Part shown: piece after piece, positions 10,739-19,397 of the stretch | Position numbering within the stretch: the first letter of the stretch is position 1 | How the letters are laid out: each line of letters starts with the position of its first letter | Assembly (NCBI GenBank): GCA_020853755.1 | Contig: JADYYG010000062.1 | Location: forward strand, 62,001 to 126,000 | Source of the DNA: Dehalococcoidia bacterium | GTDB lineage: Bacteria; Chloroflexota; Dehalococcoidia; Tepidiformales; Tepidiformaceae | Length of the DNA stretch: 64,000 nt | Direction: 5' to 3' | Translations under genes and position numbers: made by a program | Notes under the pieces: model-generated | The model's database searches: none | What the model saw: only the letters and a program-made list of their open reading frames with translations | What the model was told of the DNA's origin: nothing

Positions 10739-12301
10739 CTACTTCGCGGGCCTGGTGAGCGGGCCGTAGGCCTGCGGCTGGCGGTTAAGGACCACGTTCG
10801 TGCCGGGCGCCATGTCCTTCGAGCGCGAGGCTGCGAGGCTGACCGGCGCGGTCATCGCCGCCTGCGAACCTGCCGGGGTGACGGCGAGCGGAGCGCCAGC
10901 GGGTGCAGCAACCATCGCGCCGCCGGGCCATGCCGCCGCCACGAAGACCCGGTTCTCATCGGCGCGCGTGCGCACGATGCTGCCCTGGAGCGGCTGTTCC
11001 TGAAAGGCGGGCCAGGCGATGACGTCCGCGCCCGCGAGCATGAGGCTGCGGGCGACCTCCGGCACGAGGCCTTCGTCTCCGCAGAGCAGGGCAACGTTCC
11101 CGAACGGGGTTTCGACAACCGGCGATTCCGTCTCTCCAAGCTGGATGCCGCGGCCATGCGTCGCAACGTGTTCGAAGGTGCGCTCCGGCGTGATCAGGAC
11201 AGCCGACTGCCCGGCGTCGCAACTGGTGGTGGCGACGGCGACGACCATCGCGCCGCCAACTTCTTTGACGACCGCTTCGAGTTCCGGGAGGCCGACCTGC
11301 CAGCCTTCGGGGCCATCGACGCCGCCGAACACGACCATGTCCGTGGTCTGGGCGCGAAGGTCACGGTAGCGCTCGGCGATCGCGGCTGCGTCGAAACTTT
11401 CCGCAGGCGAGGGCACGACGGTGACGCGCCGGTTCAGGTGCTCCGGCTGCAGCGGTTCGGCCATCAACGGCGCGATGGGAAGCACCGCGGTGTCTTCGGC
11501 CAGGCGTGAGTAGAGGTGTGGACGCCGCGGGACCAGTTCGACCGTGCGCGGTTCGAGGTCGCAGATGAGCACGGTGCTGCCTTCGCTCGGCGCGATGGCA
11601 GCGACCTCACCGCTCGGGTCGATCACACACGAACGGCCGGCGTAGACGATGCTCCCGGCTTCTTCGCCCCACTTATCGGCGGCGGCGATCCAGGCGCCGT
11701 TTTCCATGGCCCGCACCGGCATGAAGTACTCCACCTGGGGGTTCGTGAGCGCGAGCGGGTCGCGGCCGGAGGACACCCAGGCGGTCAGGTCGAGGATGAC
11801 TTCTGCGCCGCCGAGGGCGAGGGAGCGCGCAATTTCCGGCATGCGGCCGTCGGCGCAGATCAGGGCCCCGACCTTTGCGAAACCCATGTCCCACACCGGG
11901 AACGAGTCGCCGGGGGTGAACCAGTCAGCATCGAAGTGCCAGAGGAAGCTCTTGTCGTAGTGGCCGCGTGGTTCGCCGTCCGGGCCGAAGAGCATGGCGC
12001 TGTTGCGAAGCTCACCGGAGTCGGTCGCACGGGCCACGCCTGCAGCGAGCCAGTAGCCGTGCCGTTCGGCGGCGTGGGAAAGCAGGCTGAGGAACTCGAA
12101 GTAGTCGCGCACGCCCTCACGTTCCCAGGCATCGCGGCCGCGCAGGTAGTAGGCCGGGTAGGAGCATTCGGGCAGGACGGTGAGTTGGGCGCCTGCGTCG
12201 CCGGCGTCATCGAGCGCCTCGAGGATGGCCTGGAGGTTCTCTTCGGCGGCTTCGATGCCGTGAGCGCGCAACTGGCAGACGGCGATGCGGAATGGCTTCA
12301 C
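10739..12301 (-). CDS. tandem carbon-nitrogen hydrolase (nitrilase superfamily), second domain degenerate
   Basis: This 520-residue protein contains two nitrilase folds. Domain 1 (about residues 1-265) has the full Glu-Lys-Cys triad: Glu in LPECSYPAYY, Lys in YDKSFLWHFD, and Cys in ICADGRMPE. Domain 2 (about 290-490) keeps a Cys in LLCGDEGLVPE, but the Glu position is Gly (VVFGG) and the Lys region is altered, so it is probably structural. The substrate is unknown; ring-forming amidases or N-carbamoyl hydrolases are plausible. Translation begins at GTG 12301, six nt after TAGGAT, so the message may be leaderless. Confidence 0.87.
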   Translation of the reverse strand: MKPFRIAVCQLRAHGIEAAEENLQAILEALDDAGDAGAQLTVLPECSYPAYYLRGRDAWEREGVRDYFEFLSLLSHAAERHGYWLAAGVARATDSGELRNSAMLFGPDGEPRGHYDKSFLWHFDADWFTPGDSFPVWDMGFAKVGALICADGRMPEIARSLALGGAEVILDLTAWVSSGRDPLALTNPQVEYFMPVRAMENGAWIAAADKWGEEAGSIVYAGRSCVIDPSGEVAAIAPSEGSTVLICDLEPRTVELVPRRPHLYSRLAEDTAVLPIAPLMAEPLQPEHLNRRVTVVPSPAESFDAAAIAERYRDLRAQTTDMVVFGGVDGPEGWQVGLPELEAVVKEVGGAMVVAVATTSCDAGQSAVLITPERTFEHVATHGRGIQLGETESPVVETPFGNVALLCGDEGLVPEVARSLMLAGADVIAWPAFQEQPLQGSIVRTRADENRVFVAAAWPGGAMVAAPAGAPLAVTPAGSQAAMTAPVSLAASRSKDMAPGTNVVLNRQPQAYGPLTRPAK

Positions 12302-12307
12302 TCAGCC

Positions 12308-12313
12308 ATCCTA
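12308..12313 (-). promoter_or_regulatory. -10 hexamer of a leaderless promoter (nitrilase)
   Basis: TAGGAT on the minus strand is followed by six bases (GGCTGA) and then the GTG start codon. Transcription from the usual distance downstream of a -10 would begin on or next to the start codon. No clear -35 is visible. Confidence 0.55.
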
Positions 12314-12383
12314 AGCGATGCACGCGATTATCGGCCGAATGGATGACGACGCCACGAACGCAGCCGCGTCACAATGACCCTTC

Positions 12384-13247
12384 ATGGACAGCGAACACGA
12401 ACATTTCTACGCGACCAACCGCGCCCGCTGGGACGAATCGGTTGACATCCACGCCGCCTCGAAGGGATACGACGTGCCGGGATTCCTCCGCGGCGAGCGG
12501 TCGCTCTACCCGCTCGAAGTCGCCGAAGTGGGGGATGTGACCGGCAAGACGCTCCTCCACCTGCAGTGCCACTTCGGCATGGACACGCTGAGCTGGGCCC
12601 GGCTTGGCGCGAAGGTGACCGGCCTCGACTTCTCGGGCGAAGCGGTGGAACGCGCACGCCGGCTGGCGGCCGAGATCGGCGTGGAGAGCGCCCGCTTCGT
12701 GCAGGCGAACGTGTACGACGCGCCAGCGGCTATCGGCGGGCAGTTCGACATCGTGTACACGGGCATCGGGGCGCTCTGCTGGCTGCACGATATCCGCGGC
12801 TGGGCCCGGATCGTCGCCGGGTTCCTCAAGCCGGGCGGGTTCCTCTACCTGTACGAAGGACACCCGGTGCTCTGGTCACTGGAGTACGAAGTGGAGAACC
12901 AGGCGCTGGTGCTGGCCGAACCGTACTTCGAATCAACCCGGCCGTCCGAGTTCGAATCCGAGTTCACCTACGTCGATGGCCCGGCGCTCAAGGCGCGGCG
13001 GACATACGAGTGGAACCACGGCGTCGGCGAAATCGTGACGGCATTGATCGACGCCGGTCTGCATCTCGACTTCCTGCACGAGCACCGAGAGGTCGCCTGG
13101 CAGGCGCTGCCGTGGATGGTCCCGGTGGAAGACAGAGACCATGCGGACGGCGCACGGCACGACCGCCGGACGCAGTGGCAACTACCCGAAGCGCAACGGG
13201 AACTGTGCCCGCTGATGCATTCGGTCAAGGCGACCAAACCGGCCTGA
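12384..13247 (+). CDS. class I SAM-dependent methyltransferase
   Basis: The product is a 287-residue soluble methyltransferase. The SAM-binding Rossmann core is visible: motif I as LLHLQCHFGMDTLSWA (residues about 54-70), the acidic end of strand 2 in VTGLDFSGEAVERAR, and a later LKPGGFLYLYEGHP segment. The variant motif I (LQCHFGMDT) is characteristic of a widespread uncharacterised small-molecule methyltransferase group. A long C-terminal part (about 180-287) likely forms the substrate lid. It is divergent from the nitrilase gene, and a CACAAT hexamer lies 8 nt before the ATG. The substrate cannot be deduced. Confidence 0.88.
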   Translation: MDSEHEHFYATNRARWDESVDIHAASKGYDVPGFLRGERSLYPLEVAEVGDVTGKTLLHLQCHFGMDTLSWARLGAKVTGLDFSGEAVERARRLAAEIGVESARFVQANVYDAPAAIGGQFDIVYTGIGALCWLHDIRGWARIVAGFLKPGGFLYLYEGHPVLWSLEYEVENQALVLAEPYFESTRPSEFESEFTYVDGPALKARRTYEWNHGVGEIVTALIDAGLHLDFLHEHREVAWQALPWMVPVEDRDHADGARHDRRTQWQLPEAQRELCPLMHSVKATKPA

Positions 13248-13282
13248 CCCGCGCAGGCGAGCCGCGAATACCGCACAATGGA

Positions 13283-13304
13283 AGGCCCCGCTCCCTGCGG
13301 GCCT
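13283..13304 (+). terminator. possible hairpin terminator after the methyltransferase
   Basis: AGGCCCCGC and GCGGGCCT arms around TCCCT form a stem with one bulged C, 35 bp after the stop codon. No T-run follows, so function as a terminator is uncertain. It could instead be part of the leader of the downstream glycosyltransferase. Confidence 0.35.
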
Positions 13305-13326
13305 GATTCGGAGTCAGCAGACAGGC

Positions 13327-14601
13327 ATGCGCATCGCCCAGGTTTCGGCCCACACCAGCCCGCTCGCGCCGCTCGGCGGCCGCGAGACCGGCGGCATGAA
13401 CATCTACGTGCTCGAACTCTCGCGAGAGCTTGCTCGCCTCGGCTACGAGGTCGACATCTTCACGCGCCGGGACGGCGACCTCCCGCACGTCGAGGAGATC
13501 GCGGACGGCCTGCGCCTGGTGCGCATCGACGCGGGCCCGGCGGAGCCGATCGAGAAACAGGAGATCGTCGGCCACTTGCCCGAGTTCCACGCGAACATGC
13601 GGCGGTTCATCGAGGATCAGCCCGAGGGGTATGACCTGATCCATTCGCACTACTGGCAGAGCGGCTGGGCGGGCACGCTGCTCGCGCGGGAACTCGACCT
13701 GCCCCACGTCGTGATGTTCCACACCCTCGGCGAAGTGAAGAACCGGGCGCGCTTCGGTGAACAGGAGCCGAAGGTGCGCATTCGCCACGAGCGGACGATT
13801 GCCCGGCGGGCGACCGCCATCGTGACCGCGAGTGACCACGAGCGCCAACTCCTCGAACGGTACTACGCCGCCGACCCGGCGAGGATGCACACTGTGCCCT
13901 GCGGCATCGACCTCGACCTCTTCCAGCCGCGAGACCGGGAAGCGGCGCGTGAACGGCTTCGGCTCGACCGGGATACGCCGGTGCTGCTCTGGGTGGGCCG
14001 GCTGGAGAAGCTGAAGGGCGTCGAGATCCTCGTGGATGCGGTAGCCGGCCTGGAACGGCGCGACTTCACCCTGCTCATCGTCGGCGGTGACGAGCGGGCG
14101 GCAGAGATCCGGGCCGAACTGGAAGCGCAGGCGGCGGCGGCTAGCATCAGCGCGCACGTGCGCTTCGAGGGCGCCGTGCCGCACGGCCTCCTGCCGTGGT
14201 ATTACTCCGCCGCCGACATCTGCGTGGTCCCGAGCTACTACGAGAGCTTCGGGCTGGTCGCCGTCGAGGCGATGGCGTCGGGCACGCCGGTAGTCGCCTC
14301 GCGCGTCGGAGGTCTGGTCTCGACGGTCATCGACGGCGTGACGGGCTACCTCATCCCGTGGCGCTGCCCGGGCCCATTCGCCGAGAAGATCGAAGTGCTG
14401 CTCGGCAACCCGGAGCTGCGCGCGAACTTCAGCCGCGCGGCCCAGCGGTCGGTCGAGCGCTTCCGCTGGAGCAGCATCGGCCTGCGCATCGCCGACGTGT
14501 ACGACGCTGCCCGGGAGCGCCACCTGGCAGGCCGGAACGAAGGCGTGACGGTGCAGGTCTTCGGCAAGGAAGCCTGGGAGGCCGCCGTCCTCGCGCGGTA
14601 G
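13327..14601 (+). CDS. family 4 glycosyltransferase (GT-B; MshA/sucrose-phosphate-synthase-like)
   Basis: This 424-residue cytoplasmic or membrane-associated GT-B enzyme has the N-terminal loop GGRETGGMN typical of MshA and sucrose-phosphate synthase relatives. The second Rossmann domain has SAADICVVPSYYESFGLVAV with the retaining-GT4 E-x7-E motif. Donor-binding residues in LWVGRLEKLKG are also present. MshA makes the first mycothiol intermediate, while related enzymes make sucrose phosphate or glycolipids. No mycothiol or sucrose partner gene is nearby, so the acceptor is unresolved. The ATG at 13327 has only a weak upstream GGAG. Confidence 0.9.
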   Translation: MRIAQVSAHTSPLAPLGGRETGGMNIYVLELSRELARLGYEVDIFTRRDGDLPHVEEIADGLRLVRIDAGPAEPIEKQEIVGHLPEFHANMRRFIEDQPEGYDLIHSHYWQSGWAGTLLARELDLPHVVMFHTLGEVKNRARFGEQEPKVRIRHERTIARRATAIVTASDHERQLLERYYAADPARMHTVPCGIDLDLFQPRDREAARERLRLDRDTPVLLWVGRLEKLKGVEILVDAVAGLERRDFTLLIVGGDERAAEIRAELEAQAAAASISAHVRFEGAVPHGLLPWYYSAADICVVPSYYESFGLVAVEAMASGTPVVASRVGGLVSTVIDGVTGYLIPWRCPGPFAEKIEVLLGNPELRANFSRAAQRSVERFRWSSIGLRIADVYDAARERHLAGRNEGVTVQVFGKEAWEAAVLAR

Positions 14602-14675
14602 GAGCGAACGCGTCGCGTGCTCCGTATCATGGCCGCCAAACGAATTCGGCCCGGCCGCCAAAGCAGGAGCACCCC

Positions 14676-15881
14676 ATGTACCAGCCTCACCGGATGAAGT
14701 TCGGCATCTTCCTCGCACCCTTCCACCGCGTCGGCGAGAACCCGACGCTCGCCCTGAAGCGGGACATGCAGCTCATCGAGCAGCTCGACGAACTCGGGTA
14801 CGACGAGGTCTGGATCGGGGAGCACCACAGCTACGCCCGCGAGCTGATCGCCGACCCGTTCATCTTCATCGCTGCGGCGGCGGAACGGACGCGGCGGATC
14901 AAGCTCGGCACCGGCGTGACGTCGCTGCCGTACCACCACCCCCTGATGGTGGCCGACCGCGTCCTCCAACTCGACCACATGACCGAAGGGCGCGTGATGC
15001 TCGGCTGCGGGCCGGGCGTGCTCACATCCGACGCTTACATGCTCGGGATCGACCCGGTCGACCAGCGCCGGCGCATGGGCGAGTCCCTCGAAGCGATCAT
15101 GCACCTGCTTCGCACCCGCGAGCCGCTGACGATGGAGACGGACTGGTTCACCCTCCGGGACGGGCGGCTGCAGATGGCGAACTTCACCGACCCGCACCCG
15201 CACGTGGCCGTGGCAGCGAGCTTCACCCCTTCGGGGCCGACCGCCGCGGGCAAGCACGGCGTCGGCCTGCTTTCCGTCGCGGGGGTTTCGAACGACGCCT
15301 TCGAGCGCACCTGGGGCTGGGCCGAGGAAGCTGCCGCCGAATCCGGCAAGCAGGTGAACCGCGCGGACTGGAAGGTCGTCATCCCGATCCATCTCGCGGA
15401 TTCGAAGGCCGAGGCCATCGAGGATGTGCGCGAGGGCTACAAGCGCCAGGCGTACGTCGGTGACCGGTACATCCAGGATGGCGCAGCGACTCCGCCGCCA
15501 TTCGCGGGCGGTGCGCCAGACATCGACGGCGCGATCGCGCGGGATGGCGTCATCGTCGGTTCGCCGGACGATGCCATCGCAGCGGTGAAGCGCATCCAGG
15601 AGCGGTCAGGCGGTATCGGCGGCATCCTCGGCCTCGCCCACGAATGGACCAGCACGGAGAAGACGCACCGCAGCTACGAACTCTGGATGCGCTATGTCGC
15701 GCCGGTATTCCAGGGCCAGCTCGCGGTGCTCGAAGACAACCGCAACTGGATCGAGACGCGCATGCAACAGGTCTTCCACCACACAGGCGCGGCCCAGGTG
15801 AAGGCGTTCACCGACGCGGGCAAGGAGCTTCCTCCCGAGATGAAGCAGGCGATGGACGCCATGCGGCAGGCCCGCCAGTAG
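14676..15881 (+). CDS. LLM-class (luciferase-like) flavin-dependent oxidoreductase
   Basis: This 401-residue TIM-barrel enzyme belongs to the bacterial luciferase superfamily. Family features are the N-terminal FGIFLAPFHRVGENPTLALK, the conserved VWIGEHHSYARE segment, IKLGTGVTSLPYHHPLMVA, and GRVMLGCGPGVLTSDAYMLG. Such proteins use FMNH2 with oxygen or, in some lineages, F420. The start ATG has a clear GCAGGAGC Shine-Dalgarno, and a TATCAT hexamer about 45 nt upstream looks like its own -10. The substrate is unknown; the closest architectures are alkanal monooxygenase-like hydroxylases. It converges on the acyltransferase gene 9 nt away. Confidence 0.92.
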   Translation: MYQPHRMKFGIFLAPFHRVGENPTLALKRDMQLIEQLDELGYDEVWIGEHHSYARELIADPFIFIAAAAERTRRIKLGTGVTSLPYHHPLMVADRVLQLDHMTEGRVMLGCGPGVLTSDAYMLGIDPVDQRRRMGESLEAIMHLLRTREPLTMETDWFTLRDGRLQMANFTDPHPHVAVAASFTPSGPTAAGKHGVGLLSVAGVSNDAFERTWGWAEEAAAESGKQVNRADWKVVIPIHLADSKAEAIEDVREGYKRQAYVGDRYIQDGAATPPPFAGGAPDIDGAIARDGVIVGSPDDAIAAVKRIQERSGGIGGILGLAHEWTSTEKTHRSYELWMRYVAPVFQGQLAVLEDNRNWIETRMQQVFHHTGAAQVKAFTDAGKELPPEMKQAMDAMRQARQ

Positions 15882-15890
15882 GACCCAGGC

Positions 15891-17063
15891 TCAATTGCTC
15901 CCGGGCAGTGACGGCGACGGCGCAGGCGAAGGGCCGCTGCGCTGCGCCAGCCAGCGCTTCTGGTACTGGCGGAGGCGCTGCTCGATGGGGTGTTCGACTG
16001 CCGTGTAGAGCGCAGCCGACGCCGCCACCGAGAGCGCGACGATGACACACAGCCAGCCCAGGTTCTGGATCGGCGCGTAGCTGCGCACGCCGATGGCGTC
16101 GATGAACGCGTAGATGATCGTCGCGTGGACGAGGTAGAGGGCATACGACCACTGGCCGAGGAGCACCATCGGCCGGGCTCGCAACCACGAGCGGGCGTTG
16201 TCGAAGTCGAGTTGGGCTGCGGCGGCGATGACGGCGGCGTAGAGCAAAGGAAGGACAACGTAGGTTCCCTGGGCAACGAGGATGCGCGCTTCGGCCGGGA
16301 AGTGGTCCGGCGCGAAGACGTATTCGAGGTGGAACCAGGCGGCCACGGCGATCGACCACGGCAGCACCCCAAAGGGGACGCGGAATCCCCGGCGGAGCGC
16401 CGCGGCAAGGAGCACGCCGAGGAGGAATTCGCCGAGGCGGAAGAGCGGCGAGATGTAGAGCAGCCAGCCCACGATCCGGTCAGGCCACCAGTCCGGCGAC
16501 CAGCGGACCACCACGAAGACGGCCGCAACGACCGCAGCCGCGCAGATCGCCAGGGCGGCGCCGCGGAGGGCAAGGGTGGTTCGCACGAAGAGCGGGTGGA
16601 GCGCGTAGAAGAACATCTCGCAGGAGAGCGACCATGACGCCGGGTTGCCGGCGAAGTAGGTCGTCGCGGTTGGCACCCAGGCGTGGAAGAGCGCGAAGGA
16701 CAGGCCGATGGCCGTCCAGTCGTAGGGCGTGTCCCGCCAGGAGTAGAACACAGGCAGGGCGAGCAGTGTTGTGACGGCGTGCAGCGGCCAGATACGCGCG
16801 AACCGCCGCCAGTAGAACCGGCCCGGCGTGTCGTTCGGGACAAACGACCAGGTGAGGACAAAGCCGGAGAGGACAAAGAAGAAGGTCACGCCGGTGGCGC
16901 CGAATCCGGTGTAACGCCAGATGACCGGCAGCGAGGCGAAGTTCGAGAAGTGGTGGAACACCACCAGCAGCGCGGCGAAGAACCGCAGCCCGGTCAGCGA
17001 ATCAAGCCGGCTGGGAAGGGCGCGCTGCACTCGCTGAGTGTACCGCCGTGCCACCGCAGGCAC
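15891..17063 (-). CDS. acyltransferase 3 family membrane protein (OafA/YrhL-like)
   Basis: This integral membrane O-acyltransferase of about 390 residues has roughly ten hydrophobic helices. The N-terminal family motif RLDSLTGLRFFAALLVVFHH contains the catalytic-type His in the first helix, followed by GVTFFFVLSGFVLTWSF. These enzymes acylate sugars or lipids of the envelope. The start GTG at 17063 is 6 nt from the upstream gene's stop, so the two are co-transcribed. An internal start nearer RLDSLTG is possible because the first 18 residues are poorly conserved in type. Confidence 0.9.
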   Translation of the reverse strand: MPAVARRYTQRVQRALPSRLDSLTGLRFFAALLVVFHHFSNFASLPVIWRYTGFGATGVTFFFVLSGFVLTWSFVPNDTPGRFYWRRFARIWPLHAVTTLLALPVFYSWRDTPYDWTAIGLSFALFHAWVPTATTYFAGNPASWSLSCEMFFYALHPLFVRTTLALRGAALAICAAAVVAAVFVVVRWSPDWWPDRIVGWLLYISPLFRLGEFLLGVLLAAALRRGFRVPFGVLPWSIAVAAWFHLEYVFAPDHFPAEARILVAQGTYVVLPLLYAAVIAAAAQLDFDNARSWLRARPMVLLGQWSYALYLVHATIIYAFIDAIGVRSYAPIQNLGWLCVIVALSVAASAALYTAVEHPIEQRLRQYQKRWLAQRSGPSPAPSPSLPGSN

Positions 17064-17069
17064 CCGGGA

Positions 17070-17828
17070 TTAGCGAGAGTTCGGGCCGCGGTAGCGGCGC
17101 TCCATCTCCACGAACTGCGGGATGAGGTCAGAGTGGGCCTTCACGTGAAAGATGAAGCGGGGGATGTCGAAGCTGGCCTGGCGGGCCATGAATGGTTCGC
17201 CCCAGAAGCTGAGGTGCGCCTCGGTCGTGCCCGCATCGGTGTCAGCGAGGATGAAGGAGACCGCCTCCTGCTTGAGCGGCACCCAGCGCGGCGGATGCAG
17301 CTTCGAACCGAAGCCCGTGGCCACCGCTTTCGGCACCACCTGGGTCTCCCACGCCTCGCGCTCGGATTCGTCGAGGACGAACTGGACGCCGCTGACGCGC
17401 GGGTTGACCAGCGCCGGCGCGAGGAGCGAGTCGAACAGCGCCTGGGGCCGGAACATCAGGAGACAGACGTTGAACCAGATCATCTCGCCGCGGGCGGCCC
17501 GGGCGAAGGCCTCGCTGGCCGGGCGCAACTGGCGCGGCCCGATGAGGATGGTCTCGGGCGGCTGGCTGCGCGAGAGGAGTTCCTCCAGTGAATCCTCGGT
17601 CTTGCGCACGCTGCGCATCAGGGCCTCGTCTTCGGCCTCGCGGCGAAGGTCGCGGAAGAGCAAGAGGGCGAGGACGACGAGCGCGATCGTTAGCAGGACA
17701 TCGGTCTCGATCACGTGCAGGAGGTGGAGGACGAGCGCAGCGCCTGCGGCAACAATGCCGGCGATAGCGTCCCAGTCGTAGTCGCGGAGGCTGCGACGGG
17801 AAGGTCGCGCGGAATGGTCAGTCATCAA
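17070..17828 (-). CDS. membrane-anchored protein of unknown function
   Basis: This 252-residue protein has two adjacent hydrophobic helices near the N terminus (about residues 22-60), a short charged, coiled-coil-like segment (FRDLRREAEDEALMRSVRK), and a cytoplasmic domain of about 170 residues. The C-terminal domain (ILIGPRQLRPASEAFARAARG onward) vaguely resembles phospholipase D-like folds, but no HKD motif is present, so no activity is assigned. A TTG at 17828 stands six nt after TAAAGT; the next codon is ATG (17825), the more conventional start. It forms an operon with the acyltransferase. Confidence 0.75.
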   Translation of the reverse strand: MMTDHSARPSRRSLRDYDWDAIAGIVAAGAALVLHLLHVIETDVLLTIALVVLALLLFRDLRREAEDEALMRSVRKTEDSLEELLSRSQPPETILIGPRQLRPASEAFARAARGEMIWFNVCLLMFRPQALFDSLLAPALVNPRVSGVQFVLDESEREAWETQVVPKAVATGFGSKLHPPRWVPLKQEAVSFILADTDAGTTEAHLSFWGEPFMARQASFDIPRFIFHVKAHSDLIPQFVEMERRYRGPNSR

Positions 17829-17834
17829 AGCGAG

Positions 17835-17840
17835 ACTTTA
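17835..17840 (-). promoter_or_regulatory. -10-like hexamer
   Basis: TAAAGT on the minus strand is followed by six bases and the TTG-ATG start of the two-gene operon below. It matches the spacing of other leaderless promoters in the window. Confidence 0.4.
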
Positions 17841-17909
17841 CCTTCTCCCCTCCCTTGGCGCAGGTAAGGCAGCCCGCGGCAATGAGCTGGTCTCCATCCG
17901 TGCGCCTGC

Positions 17910-17915
17910 TACCGT
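17910..17915 (+). promoter_or_regulatory. -10 hexamer of a leaderless promoter (queC)
   Basis: TACCGT followed by six bases (GGTTCC) and the queC ATG at 17922. There is no Shine-Dalgarno in the intervening bases. Confidence 0.45.
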
Positions 17916-17921
17916 GGTTCC

Positions 17922-18644
17922 ATGCAGGCCATCGTCCTCCTTTCCGGCGGACTCGATTCGACGACGGTAGCGGCGCACGCCGTACGGCAGGGTCACGAAG
18001 TCCGCGCGCTGAGCATCGGCTACGGACAGCGCCACCTGCGCGAACTGCGCTCCGCGCGAGCCGTTGCTGAACGCCTGGACATCCCGCTGCTGGAAGTCGA
18101 CGCGGCGTTTTACGCCAACCTCGCCTCGTTCTCTTCGCTAACCAACAGCGGGATGGCGGTGCCGGCGAACCGTGACTTCGGGACGATGGCGCAGGACATC
18201 CCGAACACCTACGTCCCGCTGCGCAACACGTTCTTCGTAACGCTCGCGGCGGCAGCGCTCGAAAGCTGGCTGCTCGACCGTATCGAACGCGAAGGCGCAG
18301 ACCCCGCGACCCTCGAGGGCGCGATCTTCGTGGGCGCGAACGCCATCGATTACTCGGGATACCCGGATTGCCGCCCGGAGTTTTACGACGCCATCACCGA
18401 AGTGATTCGCCTCGGCAGCAAGGTGGGAACCGCGTACGAAGTGCCGCTCTGCATCGAAGCGCCGATCATCACGATGTCGAAGGCGGAAATTGCGGCCTAC
18501 GGGACCGAAATCGGCGCGCCGCTGGAACTGACGTGGAGTTGCTACGCAGGCCTCGATGCGCCCTGCGGCGTCTGTGATTCGTGCGAACTGCGGGCAGCCG
18601 GGTTCGCTGCCGCGGGCATCCCCGACCCGGCGCTCAAGGCCTGA
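17922..18644 (+). CDS. queC: 7-cyano-7-deazaguanine synthase QueC
   Basis: QueC converts 7-carboxy-7-deazaguanine to preQ0 using ATP and ammonia, in the pathway to queuosine tRNA and other 7-deazapurines. This 240-residue protein begins with the PP-loop motif LLSGGLDSTTVAAHA (residues about 6-20). It has the family segments TYVPLRNTFF and FVGANAIDYSGYPDCRP, and ends with the zinc-binding Cys cluster CYAGLDAPCGVCDSC. Length and motifs are canonical. queE follows 2 nt later. queD, folE and queF are not in the window. Confidence 0.97.
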   Translation: MQAIVLLSGGLDSTTVAAHAVRQGHEVRALSIGYGQRHLRELRSARAVAERLDIPLLEVDAAFYANLASFSSLTNSGMAVPANRDFGTMAQDIPNTYVPLRNTFFVTLAAAALESWLLDRIEREGADPATLEGAIFVGANAIDYSGYPDCRPEFYDAITEVIRLGSKVGTAYEVPLCIEAPIITMSKAEIAAYGTEIGAPLELTWSCYAGLDAPCGVCDSCELRAAGFAAAGIPDPALKA

Positions 18645-18646
18645 CG

Positions 18647-19363
18647 ATGGACGGGCAGAGCCTCCTCCTCTCACGAATGGCCAGCGGCGAACCGGAGATC
18701 TTCTCTTCGGTGCAGGGCGAGGGTGTGTCCGCGGGCGTGGCGAGCACCTTCGTGCGGCTCGCGACCTGCAACCTGCGCTGTTCGTGGTGCGATACGGCCT
18801 ACACCTGGGACTGGACGCGCTTCGACCGCGCCGAGCAGACCTTAGAGCGGCCGGTCGAAGCCATCCTGGCCGACGTGCTCGGCCGGGCGCCGCGCAACGT
18901 CGTGATCACCGGCGGCGAGCCCCTCATCCAGCGAGGCCACCTGCTCCCGTTCACTGCCGCACTCAAAGACGCCGGCATGCGCATCGAAGTTGAGACGAAC
19001 GGCACCATTTCGCCGGGATCGCTGCTGCCGAACGTGGACCAGTGGAACGTCTCGCCGAAACTGCGGCACGCTGGCAACGAAGGCCTCGACCGCCTGCCGG
19101 AGGGCCCCCTGCGTGAGTTCGCGGCGTGGCCGCAGGCGTACTTCAAGTTCGTGGTACAGGAAGAGCGCGACCTCGCCGAGGTCGAAGCGCTGCGCGAGCG
19201 GTTCGCGATCCCGGCCGGGCGGGTCGTCCTCATGCCGGAGGGCACGACGGCCGCGGCGCTCAACGCCCGCAGCCCGTGGATCGCCGAGACCTGCGCGGCA
19301 CGCGGGTACCGCTTCAGTTCGCGGCTCCACATCCTCATCTGGGGCGACAAGCGCGGGATCTGA
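18647..19363 (+). CDS. queE: 7-carboxy-7-deazaguanine synthase QueE
   Basis: This radical-SAM enzyme of 238 residues makes 7-carboxy-7-deazaguanine from 6-carboxytetrahydropterin, the step before QueC. The cluster motif is CNLRCSWCDTAY (C-x3-C-x2-C), followed by the SAM-binding GGEPLIQRGHLLPF and the WNVSPKL segment typical of QueE. It starts 2 nt after the queC stop. The gene order queC-queE supports a preQ0 operon. Start ATG 18647 is chosen for operon spacing; ATG 18677 (MASGEPEIF) is an alternative close to the family's usual N terminus. Confidence 0.95.
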   Translation: MDGQSLLLSRMASGEPEIFSSVQGEGVSAGVASTFVRLATCNLRCSWCDTAYTWDWTRFDRAEQTLERPVEAILADVLGRAPRNVVITGGEPLIQRGHLLPFTAALKDAGMRIEVETNGTISPGSLLPNVDQWNVSPKLRHAGNEGLDRLPEGPLREFAAWPQAYFKFVVQEERDLAEVEALRERFAIPAGRVVLMPEGTTAAALNARSPWIAETCAARGYRFSSRLHILIWGDKRGI

Positions 19364-19385
19364 CCGTCGAAGCGCGCCGATTGGG

Positions 19386-19391
19386 TAGAAT
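19386..19391 (+). promoter_or_regulatory. -10 hexamer of a leaderless promoter (CoA-ligase-like gene)
   Basis: TAGAAT is followed by TGCCGC and the GTG start at 19398. The same six-base spacer occurs at the nucleotidyltransferase gene at 28252. A weak TGACCG lies about 20 bp upstream. Confidence 0.6.
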
Positions 19392-19397
19392 TGCCGC

